From CAYQQR01 sp964420035 (GTDB taxonomy: Bacteria; Bacteroidota; Bacteroidia; Bacteroidales; SM23-62), in the NCBI GenBank assembly GCA_964420035.1, contig CAYQQR010000054.1, positions 1-23,122 on the forward strand: DNA of 23,122 nt, in the 5' to 3' direction. Positions within the stretch are counted from its first letter, which is position 1. Each line of letters begins with the position of its first letter. Shown one piece after another: positions 16,123 through 23,122 of this stretch. Both the position numbers and the translations under genes were made by a program. A model generated the notes under the pieces. That model searched no databases and was not told where the DNA came from. It worked only from the letters and a program-made list of their open reading frames with translations.

Positions 16123-17568
16123 TCAGGCTTTCTTCTTAGAAATTATTAATAGCCCGGTAAAGGTCAACATCCCGTTGAGTATAAGGATCTCAAAGCCAAA
16201 GTAATATCCCGCCCATAAAGGCATGAAGTGGTTCAGGAAAATACAGATCAGGGGGGAGGCAATGGCAACATAGGGAACATAACGGTCCCTCAGCGGCTTC
16301 TTGAAAAACAGGCCAAAGGCATACAGTCCCAGCAGGGGACCGTAGGTATATCCCGCCATTTTGAATATGGCACTGATGACCGCCTCATCGTTGATCAACC
16401 GGAAAGCAAGGATGATCAATACCATGGTCAGGGAGACAAAGACATGGACGATGCGTCGGGTCCGGCTCAACCTTTTTTCTTCCATATTTCCGGCCTCAAG
16501 AATATCAACCGTGAAGCTGGTGGTCAAAGCCGTTAATGCGGAATCGGCGCTGCTGTAGGCTGCCGCTACAAGGCCCAGGATAAAGAAAATGGTTACCACC
16601 GGGGGAAGGTAACCCCGGGTGGCAATAATGGGATACAGATCGTCGGTCATTTCGGGAACGGGCAGCTGTATATGGGCAGCATAGAGGTAAAGCAGGGCTC
16701 CCAGGGACAGGAATATGAGGTTTACCGGGACCAGGGAAAAACTCATCAGATACATGTTCTTTTTAGCATCCTCAAGGTTTCTGCAGGAAAGATTCTTCTG
16801 CATCATATCCTGGTCCAGGCCGGTCATGACTATGGCGATGAAGGCCCCGCTGAAAAATTGTTTCAGGAAATGATGGGGTCCGTTCAGGTTCTCAAAGAAA
16901 AATATCCTGGACCGATCGCTTTGATAAATCGCATCGATCCAGGTTCCCCCGCCAAGGTCCATCTTCCTCGAAATAACGATTATCGTGGCAACCACGGCAA
17001 CCAGCATAAAAGTGGTTTGCAGGGTATCGGTCCATATAATGGTGCGAATCCCGCCACGGTTGGTGTAAAGCCATATCAACAGTATGGTTGCGATTACCGT
17101 AAGCCAGAAAGGCACGTTCCAGGCTTGAAAGACCGCGATATACAGCACGTTGGCTACCAGGTACAGCCGAAAGGAGGAGCCGATGATCCTGGAGAGCAGA
17201 AAAAATGATGCACCGGTTTTATAGCTGTACCTGCCAAAACGGGTTTCCAGGTAGGTATAAATGGAAGTTAACTTCAAGCGATAATACAGGGGCAACAAAA
17301 CATTCGCGATAACCGCGTAACCCAGCAGGTAGCCCAGAACCAACTGCATATAGGAAAACTGACTGTCGCCCACCCATCCCGGAATGGAGATAAAGGTTAC
17401 CCCCGAAAGGGAGGCCCCGATCATGCCAAAAGCGACAATATACCAGGGTGAACGCCGGTTTCCCAGGAAGAAAGCCAGGTTATCTGCCTTTCTGCCCGTG
17501 ACCAGTGAAATGATAAGAAGCAGGAAAAAATAAATGCCAATAATAATCGCCAGAAGCGTAGCGTTCAT
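16123..17568 (-). CDS. Sodium:solute symporter (SSS family)
   Basis: A 481-aa inner-membrane protein with about 13 hydrophobic helices, beginning with NATLLAIIIGIYFFLLLII. The family core is evident: GNRRSPWYIVAFGMIGASLSGVTFISIPG near the N-terminus, which forms the first broken helix, RYSYKTGASFFLLSRIIGSSFRLYL, and the sodium-site helix with YSSADSALTALTTSF around residues 340-355. The Ser/Ala/Thr residues at this second sodium site are intact. Substrate cannot be read from sequence; Bacteroidota members include transporters for sugars, organic acids and amino acids. It lies upstream of the acyl-CoA synthetase gene, which weakly suggests a carboxylate, but that is inference. It is divergent from recR with 108 bp between starts. 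Confidence 0.93.
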   Translation of the reverse strand: MNATLLAIIIGIYFFLLLIISLVTGRKADNLAFFLGNRRSPWYIVAFGMIGASLSGVTFISIPGWVGDSQFSYMQLVLGYLLGYAVIANVLLPLYYRLKLTSIYTYLETRFGRYSYKTGASFFLLSRIIGSSFRLYLVANVLYIAVFQAWNVPFWLTVIATILLIWLYTNRGGIRTIIWTDTLQTTFMLVAVVATIIVISRKMDLGGGTWIDAIYQSDRSRIFFFENLNGPHHFLKQFFSGAFIAIVMTGLDQDMMQKNLSCRNLEDAKKNMYLMSFSLVPVNLIFLSLGALLYLYAAHIQLPVPEMTDDLYPIIATRGYLPPVVTIFFILGLVAAAYSSADSALTALTTSFTVDILEAGNMEEKRLSRTRRIVHVFVSLTMVLIILAFRLINDEAVISAIFKMAGYTYGPLLGLYAFGLFFKKPLRDRYVPYVAIASPLICIFLNHFMPLWAGYYFGFEILILNGMLTFTGLLIISKKKA

Positions 17569-17620
17569 GTGTTGCGAAGCTAAGCTGCAAGATTAATAAT
17601 TTCCCGTTAAAGAATAAAAT

Positions 17621-17652
17621 ATTGTGAATCACTTGATTTGTATTTATTTTTG
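17621..17652 (+). promoter_or_regulatory. Candidate promoter of the recR-lysA-glycosyltransferase-E2 operon
   Basis: ATTG at 17621-17624 and TATTTTTG at 17645-17652 are spaced by 20 bp. The second is an exact match to the Bacteroidota -7 consensus TAnnTTTG and the first matches three of four bases of the -33 TTTG. Predicted transcription start is near 17659, with a leader of about 18 nt to the recR ATG. Confidence 0.6.
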
Positions 17653-17676
17653 AGGCTTCCAAGGGTTAACTTGATC

Positions 17677-18327
17677 ATGGATCTGCAAAATTATTCATCG
17701 AACTTATTGAAGCAGGCAGTACGGGAATTTTCGAAACTTCCGGGCATTGGGAGTAAATCGGCCCTCAGGCTTGTACTTCACCTGCTCCGGCAAAGCGAAG
17801 AAGAGGTGAATAATTTCGGTGAGACCATTATGAAATTGCGTAAAGAGATCCATTACTGCAAAGTATGCCATAACCTCTCTGACACAGAAATTTGTCATAT
17901 CTGTGCCGATCCCAGGCGCGATACCAGCATCATATGCACGGTGGAAAACATCCGGGATGTCATGTCCATTGAGAATACCCACCAGTATAACGGCCTGTAT
18001 CATGTCCTGGGTGGGATCATCTCTCCCATGGACGGTATCGGTCCGGGTGACCTCACCATTGATGCGTTGGAAAAAAGAATAAAAGAAGAACAGGTTGAAG
18101 AGCTTATTTTCGCTTTAAGCACGACCATGGAAGGTGATACGACCAATTTCTATCTTTACAAGCGTTTTAGCGATTTCCCGGGTAAGATTACCACCCTGGC
18201 CCGTGGTGTTGCCATAGGCGACGAGCTGGAATATGCCGATGAGATCACCCTGGGCAGGTCCATCGCGAACCGTCAGCCCTTTGTTACCACACTCAAAGAA
18301 AGCGATAACCATAACTTCAATAAATAA
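17677..18327 (+). CDS. recR: Recombination mediator protein RecR
   Basis: Acts with RecO (and RecF) to load RecA on SSB-coated single-stranded DNA during gap repair. From the ATG at 17677 the protein has 216 aa, slightly longer than the usual ~200. A TTG at 17638 would add 13 residues without family support and lies inside the predicted promoter. Features: helix-hairpin-helix LPGIGSKSALRL (21-32); four-cysteine zinc finger C61, C64, C73, C76 (CKVC, CHIC); Toprim domain beginning ICTVENIRDVMSIE (86-99) and containing YHVLGGIISPMDGIGP; and a C-terminal segment with TLARGVAIGDELEYADEITL. It is the first gene of a four-gene run; lysA starts 5 nt after its stop. Confidence 0.96.
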   Translation: MDLQNYSSNLLKQAVREFSKLPGIGSKSALRLVLHLLRQSEEEVNNFGETIMKLRKEIHYCKVCHNLSDTEICHICADPRRDTSIICTVENIRDVMSIENTHQYNGLYHVLGGIISPMDGIGPGDLTIDALEKRIKEEQVEELIFALSTTMEGDTTNFYLYKRFSDFPGKITTLARGVAIGDELEYADEITLGRSIANRQPFVTTLKESDNHNFNK

Positions 18328-18332
18328 AGCTC

Positions 18333-19574
18333 ATGCATTTGAAAGGCGACCAATACCTGATCGACGGTATACCTGTGCTTAAGCTGATCCGGGAACACGG
18401 ATCCCCGCTTTATGTATATGATACATCAACAATCATATCCCAGTATAACCGTATGATGAAGGCCCTGAAAGAAACCAGGATCAAGATCAATTATGCGGCC
18501 AAGGCCCTTTCCAACCTGAATATCTTAAAGCTGATCAAAGAACTGGGCGGTGGCCTGGATGCGGTCTCCATACAGGAAGTCAAGCTAGGCCTAAAGGCCG
18601 GTTTCGATCCCAAGGACATCATTTATACCCCTAACTGTGTGGGTATGCAGGAGATCCATGAAGTTGCCGACCTGGGTGTACGTATCAATATTGATAACAT
18701 TTCCATCCTGGAACTGTTTGGTCATCACTACAGCAAGAATTATCCGGTCTGCATAAGGATAAACCCCCATATCATGGCAGGCAGCAACAGCAAGATATCA
18801 ACGGGGCATATCGACTCCAAATTCGGTATTTCCATCTATCAACTCCCCCATGTGCTGAGGGTTGTGGAAACCAACGACATGGTGGTCGAAGGATTGCACA
18901 TGCATACCGGTTCGGATATCCTGGACGTGGAAGTTTTCCTGAAAGGAGCGGAAATTCTGCTGGATACAGCCAGGAATTTCCGTCAGCTGGAATACATCGA
19001 TTATGGTTCCGGATTCAAGGTAGCTTACCGGCCCGGCGATATGGAAACCAATATAGAAGAGGTGGGCAAACTTATTTCTGATAATTTCAACCGGTTTTGT
19101 AAAGACTATGGCAAGGATTTGACCCTGATCTTTGAGCCCGGTAAATACCTGGTGTCCCGGGCGGGTTATTTCATTGCACGGGTCAATGTGATCAAGCAAA
19201 CCCCGGCAACCGTTTTTGCCGGACTGGATACCGGGATGAACCATTTCATAAGGCCCATGTTCTATGATGCCTATCATGAGATATTCAATCTGACAAAGCC
19301 CAGGGGCAACACGAGGATCTATACGATTGTGGGATATATCTGTGAAACCGATACCTTTGGGTGGAACAGGAAAATTACAGAGATCTCCGAAGGGGATTAC
19401 CTGGCCTTTAAAAATGCAGGAGCATACTGTTTCGCCATGTCATCGAATTACAACAGCCGGTACAGACCTGCTGAAGTCCTGGTGCACAAAGGAAAAGATT
19501 ATCTCATCAGAAAGCGGGAAGACTTTGATGACCTGGTCAGGAACCAAATACTCCACGATGACCTGAGCCTGTAA
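18333..19574 (+). CDS. lysA: Diaminopimelate decarboxylase
   Basis: Pyridoxal-phosphate enzyme that decarboxylates meso-diaminopimelate to lysine, the last step of lysine biosynthesis, in the cytoplasm. 413 aa, a fold-type III decarboxylase. Visible residues: the PLP lysine K57 in YAAKALSN, the His-containing strand GLHMHTGSDI, the phosphate-binding stretch around YIDYGSGFKVAY, FEPGKYLVSRAGYF, and the active-site cysteine in GYICETDTFGWNR. That last motif has CETD in place of the more usual CESxD, a form I recall as normal in Bacteroidota LysA. It sits between recR and the glycosyltransferase fusion gene, with gaps of 5 and 4 nt, so translation may be coupled. Other lysine-pathway genes are not in the window. 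Confidence 0.93.
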   Translation: MHLKGDQYLIDGIPVLKLIREHGSPLYVYDTSTIISQYNRMMKALKETRIKINYAAKALSNLNILKLIKELGGGLDAVSIQEVKLGLKAGFDPKDIIYTPNCVGMQEIHEVADLGVRINIDNISILELFGHHYSKNYPVCIRINPHIMAGSNSKISTGHIDSKFGISIYQLPHVLRVVETNDMVVEGLHMHTGSDILDVEVFLKGAEILLDTARNFRQLEYIDYGSGFKVAYRPGDMETNIEEVGKLISDNFNRFCKDYGKDLTLIFEPGKYLVSRAGYFIARVNVIKQTPATVFAGLDTGMNHFIRPMFYDAYHEIFNLTKPRGNTRIYTIVGYICETDTFGWNRKITEISEGDYLAFKNAGAYCFAMSSNYNSRYRPAEVLVHKGKDYLIRKREDFDDLVRNQILHDDLSL

Positions 19575-19578
19575 TCAT

Positions 19579-21594
19579 ATGGATCTATCCGTAATTATTG
19601 TCAACTACAATGTCAGTGCATTTCTGGACCAATGCCTGCAGTCGGTCCGGCAGGCCATGAAGAACTTTTCGGTTGAAGTTTTTGTGGTTGACAATAATTC
19701 CGTCGACGGTTCGGTGCCCATGATACGGGATCGTTTCCCCTGGGTAGAATTGATTGAGAACAAAACCAATGTCGGATTCTCCAAAGCCAACAACCAGGCC
19801 ATCCGGAGAGCGAACGGCCGTTACATCCTGTTGCTGAATCCCGATACGGTTATTGAAGAAAACACCCTGGATCTCTGTTACCGCTTTATGGAAGAACATC
19901 CGGACGCGGGTAGCCTGGGGGTGAAGATGGTGGATGGGCGGGGACGCTTCCTCCCCGAGTCGAAAAGGGCCCTGCCTACGCCCTGGGTAGCGTTCAGCAA
20001 GATCTTCGGCCTTTCGAAACTTTTTCCGCGTTCCCGTTTCTTTTCCCGGTATCACCTGGGTTATCTCGATAAGGAAAAAACCCACCGGGTTGAAGTGCTG
20101 TCGGGTGCATTCATGTTCATCCGCCGTGAAGTACTTGACAAAACGGGGATTATGGACGAGGATTTCTTTATGTACGGCGAGGACATCGACCTCTCCTACC
20201 GGATCCTAAAGGCAGGCTACCATAATTATTATTATCCCGAGCCCAATATCATTCATTACAAGGGAGAAAGCACAAAGAAAGGCAGCCTGAATTATGTTCT
20301 GACCTTTTATAATGCCATGATCATTTTTGCCAACAAGCACTTCTCACCAAAAATGGCCCAAGGTTATGCCGTGCTCATCCGTATGGCCATTTACTTTCGT
20401 GCTTTTTTGTCCATCAGTAAAAGATTTGCCCTCAGGATACTCTTGCCGCTGGCTGATTTTCTGGTTGCCTACCTGGTATTCCTGGTCATGACCCCGGTCT
20501 GGGAGAATTACAAGTTCGGAAGCACAGATATATACCCCCCCGAATACCTGCACATTGTTGTACCGCTCTACCTGCTGGTTTGGTTATTGGCCATCTGGTT
20601 TGCCGGAGGTTATGATAAACCTTTGAGCCTGAGGAAACTTATCCGGGGCATTCTGGCCGGGGCCTTCATACTCCTGGTTATCTATGCACTCCTTCCCGAG
20701 ACCCTGCGCTATTCCAGGGCCCTGATCCTGATTGGTACGGCCGGCAGCATTGTCTTGCTGCCCCTGCAGCGGCTCCTGTTGGGAAAAACAGGAATGGCTG
20801 ATTTTGAACTGCGGACCAACCAGAAAAAAAGAACTGTTATCGTGGGGATTCTTGAAGAAGCCCGGCGGGTGGAAAACCTGCTGAACCAGTCGGGCACCCA
20901 GCTGCAGATACTTGGCTATGTGCATCCCCAATCGGAGCCGCGGCAAGGATTTCTTGGCGGCTGGGATCAACTTGAGGAAATTGTAAACGTGCATAAGATC
21001 AAAGAGATCATCTTCTGCTCACGCAACAAGTCCGCCCAGGAGATCATTCGAAAAATGATCGGCCTGAGCCAGGTTTCTATCGATTACAAGATCGCCCCCC
21101 CGGAAAGCTTTTCTGTGATAGGCAGCAATTCTATCGATACAGCAGGCGATATTTATCTCATCGATGTGAACTCCATCACCCAACAGGCCAACATCAGGAA
21201 TAAGAGATTGTTTGATCTGCTCACTGCCCTGCTGTTGATCCTGTTTTATCCGCTCACATTTTATTTATTCAATAAACCCGGTCGAGCCTTCTTGAATATG
21301 TTGCTGGTTCTGGCAGGTAAATATTCCTGGGTCGGCTATCATCCCGAAACGGCGACCTACAACGGACCGCTCCCCAGGATCAGAAAAGGGATCCTGACCC
21401 CCGTGGACCAGTTCAGGAGAAATTCTCTAAGCACGGATGCGATAAACAGGATCAACATCCTGTATGCAAAGGATTATGACATCATGACGGACTTCAGGAT
21501 TCTGTTCCGGGGGATCCGTAAACTGGGAAGAAAACCTATCAGCAAAGGTGCAGGCAGAAATGTTAATAATAAAAATAGTCTATGGCCCGGATAG
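19579..21594 (+). CDS. Glycosyltransferase family 2 fused to a degenerate WcaJ-like phosphoglycosyltransferase module
   Basis: A 671-aa membrane protein in three parts. Residues 1-235 are a GT-A family 2 domain: VNYN (8-11), DNNSVDGS (38-45), NPDT (87-90, the DxD position) and YGEDIDLSYR (199-208), so this part looks active. Residues 285-400 carry four hydrophobic helices, and 416-530 a nucleotide-binding-like fold (TVIVGILEEARR … IKEIIFCSR), the usual N-terminal half of WcaJ/WbaP-type sugar-1-phosphate transferases. Residues 541-650 match the ends of the catalytic domain: KRLFDLLTALLLILFYPL (membrane helix), NMLLVLAGKYSWVGYHPE (counterpart of NVLxGxMSLVGPRP), RKGILTP and YAKDYDIMTDFRILFRGI. 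The roughly 100 residues between helix and WVGYHP that carry the catalytic Asp-Glu pair are absent. The module is probably a membrane and binding platform, not an enzyme. Role in cell-surface glycan synthesis is inferred. Confidence 0.85.
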   Translation: MDLSVIIVNYNVSAFLDQCLQSVRQAMKNFSVEVFVVDNNSVDGSVPMIRDRFPWVELIENKTNVGFSKANNQAIRRANGRYILLLNPDTVIEENTLDLCYRFMEEHPDAGSLGVKMVDGRGRFLPESKRALPTPWVAFSKIFGLSKLFPRSRFFSRYHLGYLDKEKTHRVEVLSGAFMFIRREVLDKTGIMDEDFFMYGEDIDLSYRILKAGYHNYYYPEPNIIHYKGESTKKGSLNYVLTFYNAMIIFANKHFSPKMAQGYAVLIRMAIYFRAFLSISKRFALRILLPLADFLVAYLVFLVMTPVWENYKFGSTDIYPPEYLHIVVPLYLLVWLLAIWFAGGYDKPLSLRKLIRGILAGAFILLVIYALLPETLRYSRALILIGTAGSIVLLPLQRLLLGKTGMADFELRTNQKKRTVIVGILEEARRVENLLNQSGTQLQILGYVHPQSEPRQGFLGGWDQLEEIVNVHKIKEIIFCSRNKSAQEIIRKMIGLSQVSIDYKIAPPESFSVIGSNSIDTAGDIYLIDVNSITQQANIRNKRLFDLLTALLLILFYPLTFYLFNKPGRAFLNMLLVLAGKYSWVGYHPETATYNGPLPRIRKGILTPVDQFRRNSLSTDAINRINILYAKDYDIMTDFRILFRGIRKLGRKPISKGAGRNVNNKNSLWPG

Positions 21595-22985
21595 AAATTG
21601 AACTCCCCGCCCTGGGAGAAGGTATTATCGAAGCCACCCTGACCCGCTGGCTCGTTAAAGAAGGACAGGAGGTCAGCAAGGATGATCCCATCGCGGAAAT
21701 AGCGACCGACAAAGTTGATTCTGAGTTCCCTGCACCGGAAGACGGTATTTTGCATAAGATTATGGTACATGAAGGGGAAATTCCCAAGGTGGGACAAACC
21801 TTGGCTATACTGACTACCGGAGGAGCAATGCCCGAAGAAGAAACAGAGCCGGAACCGGAAGAAGAACTTGAGCAAACAGAAGAAGCCAGGAGCGAACCTG
21901 ACGAAAAAGATAAAGAACCCGACCTTCAGGAAAAAGAACCGGTCACTGCTCCACCTCAAACACCCGAACCACCTCCTGCCGGAAGCCTGGTAAAGCCCCG
22001 CTTCTTAACACCGGTGGTACGGACCATGATCAAGGAAGAAGGACTGAGCGAAGAAGAAATTCGTCAGATCAGGGGGACAGGCCTCGGGGGCCGGATTACC
22101 CGCGGGGACGTGCTCAAGTACCTGGAGCAGACACAAAAGGAAAGCGTTGAACCCAAACCGGAAAAGCCTGCCGCACCCCGGGAAAAAACAAGCATACCCG
22201 AGCCACCTGATCAGGAAGAAAGAGAAGCCCCGGTCAGCAGGGAACAGGTATACTCAGGCGAAGGAAACCAGATAGAGGAGATGGATCGCACGCGCCGGTT
22301 GATTGCTGAAAACATGGTTTACTCCAAGCGGGTATCGCCACACGTCAGCTCATTCGAAGAAGCGGACATGACCCCCATCGTGGAATGGCGTTCCCGAGTT
22401 AAAGATGAGTTCGCGGAACGGGAGGGCATCAAGCTCACCTATACGCCCATCATCATGGAAGCAGTGATCAGGGCCATACGGGAGTATCCCATGCTCAATG
22501 TATCCCTGGATAAATACAAGATCGTCAAGAAAAAACAGATCCATATGGGCATGGCCGCTGCCCTGCCCAACGGGAACCTTATCGTACCGGTAATTCACAA
22601 TGCCGATAAACTGAACCTGGCCGGATTGGCTGCCCGGGTGCAGGATCTGGCCACCCGGGCCAGGGAAAATAAACTCAGGCCCAACGAGATAACCGGAGGC
22701 ACCTTCACGCTCACCAACGTGGGTTCCTTTGGCAACCTGACCGGGATTCCCATCATCAACCAACCCCAGGTAGCCATACTGGCGGTAGGCGCCATTAAGA
22801 AGAAACCGGCGGTTGTGGAAACTCCCGGAGGAGACAGCCTGGGCATCCGGCACATGATGGTGATGACCCTGTCCTATGATCACAGGATCATAGACGGTGC
22901 CCTGGGCGGTATGTTCCTGAACCGCATCCGAACATTGCTGGAAGAATTTGACCCGTTCAGAACCCTAAACCAGGTCATTGGTTGA
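21582..22985 (+). CDS. 2-oxoacid dehydrogenase complex E2 (lipoyl acyltransferase)
   Basis: 467-aa core subunit that passes the acyl group from E1 to CoA on a lipoyl arm. Domains: lipoyl domain 1-80 with the lipoylated lysine K44 in EIATDKVDSE; an acidic, proline-rich linker (82-135); E3/E1-binding domain about 137-182 (FLTPVVRTMIKEEG … GTGLGGRITRGDVLKYL); a second Pro/Glu-rich linker; and catalytic domain 230-467 with MGMAAALPNGNLIVPVI, GTFTLTNVGSFG and the active-site SYDHRIIDGALGG (H434, D438). All essential residues are present. The lipoyl sequence (LGEGIIEATLTRWLVKEGQEV) suggests a branched-chain-type or general Bacteroidota E2, but pyruvate cannot be excluded. The ATG overlaps the previous gene by 13 nt. 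No E1 or E3 gene is in the window. Confidence 0.92.
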   Translation: MARIEIELPALGEGIIEATLTRWLVKEGQEVSKDDPIAEIATDKVDSEFPAPEDGILHKIMVHEGEIPKVGQTLAILTTGGAMPEEETEPEPEEELEQTEEARSEPDEKDKEPDLQEKEPVTAPPQTPEPPPAGSLVKPRFLTPVVRTMIKEEGLSEEEIRQIRGTGLGGRITRGDVLKYLEQTQKESVEPKPEKPAAPREKTSIPEPPDQEEREAPVSREQVYSGEGNQIEEMDRTRRLIAENMVYSKRVSPHVSSFEEADMTPIVEWRSRVKDEFAEREGIKLTYTPIIMEAVIRAIREYPMLNVSLDKYKIVKKKQIHMGMAAALPNGNLIVPVIHNADKLNLAGLAARVQDLATRARENKLRPNEITGGTFTLTNVGSFGNLTGIPIINQPQVAILAVGAIKKKPAVVETPGGDSLGIRHMMVMTLSYDHRIIDGALGGMFLNRIRTLLEEFDPFRTLNQVIG

Positions 22986-23071
22986 AATCAACAGACTTTT
23001 CTTTTTGCTTATTTATTAAAGTTTCGCAGTTCTCTTACATGTTGAAAACTAATAAGATATAGAAAGAAAAG

Positions 23072-23108
23072 GCTATAGTTTAAAATAGCGTTTTATTTTG
23101 TATCTTTA
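23072..23108 (+). promoter_or_regulatory. Weak terminator-like hairpin and promoter-like element after the E2 gene
   Basis: The AT-rich 137 bp after the E2 stop codon contain a short inverted repeat GCTAT/ATAGC (23072-23076 and 23085-23089) followed by a T-rich stretch, which may be a weak terminator. TATCTTTA at 23101-23108 matches seven of eight positions of the -7 consensus and could drive a gene beyond the window. Neither is strong. Confidence 0.25.
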
Positions 23109-23122
23109 TAAGAAAAACCAGA

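Noticed and set aside
16672..17208. A 178-codon plus-strand open frame antisense to the symporter gene
   Set aside because: Its composition is the mirror of a transmembrane gene and shows no family feature.
18333..19574. CETD instead of CESxD in LysA as a sign of altered function
   Set aside because: I recall this form as usual in Bacteroidota LysA proteins, and the other active-site residues are intact.

Overview
The window looks like a chromosomal segment of a Bacteroidota bacterium, probably Bacteroidales/Marinilabiliales-like. This is inferred from gene content and signals: a Cys-Glu-Glu-Asp lipoprotein export pattern, the long (~670 aa) form of urocanate hydratase, a LysA with a CETD active-site motif, an M23 peptidase divergent from alaS, and -7 elements that fit the Bacteroidota consensus TAnnTTTG. 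Composition is even. I see no insertion sequence, prophage, CRISPR array, rRNA or tRNA. Protein-coding density is high and strand blocks alternate.

Layout. 1-56: an 8-bp tandem repeat cut by the window edge. 93-2550 (minus): urocanate hydratase hutU followed by a small lipoprotein. 2628-3743 (plus): a secreted CapA-type metallophosphatase-fold protein, whose stop codon overlaps that of the convergent next gene. 3740-7459 (minus, transcribed right to left): MerR-type regulator, Nif3-family protein, coiled-coil zinc-ribbon protein and an exported TPR protein, all tightly packed. 7550-10135 (minus): a second CapA-type protein and a secreted PQQ-like beta-propeller protein. 10197-11168 (minus): a membrane-anchored M23 peptidase with a strong intrinsic terminator behind it. 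11169-11602: the only long gap, AT-rich, carrying the alaS promoter and a 9-bp tandem repeat in the alaS leader. 11603-14260 (plus): alaS. 14278-17568 (minus): a sodium/solute symporter and a long-chain acyl-CoA synthetase. 17677-22985 (plus): recR, lysA, a large glycosyltransferase fusion and a 2-oxoacid dehydrogenase E2 subunit, with gaps of 5 and 4 nt and a 13-nt overlap, so almost certainly one transcript.

Most genes are housekeeping or catabolic functions. The most unusual item is the 671-aa protein at 19579-21594. It joins a family 2 glycosyltransferase to a WcaJ-like membrane module (four helices plus a nucleotide-binding-like domain). Its terminal phosphoglycosyltransferase domain keeps the membrane helix and the end of the fold but lacks the roughly 100-residue catalytic stretch. 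The second oddity is the TPR gene at 3740-5083: a clear signal peptide is encoded in frame upstream of its first ATG, but no canonical start codon is present there. I found no defence system or other clearly undescribed multi-gene system.
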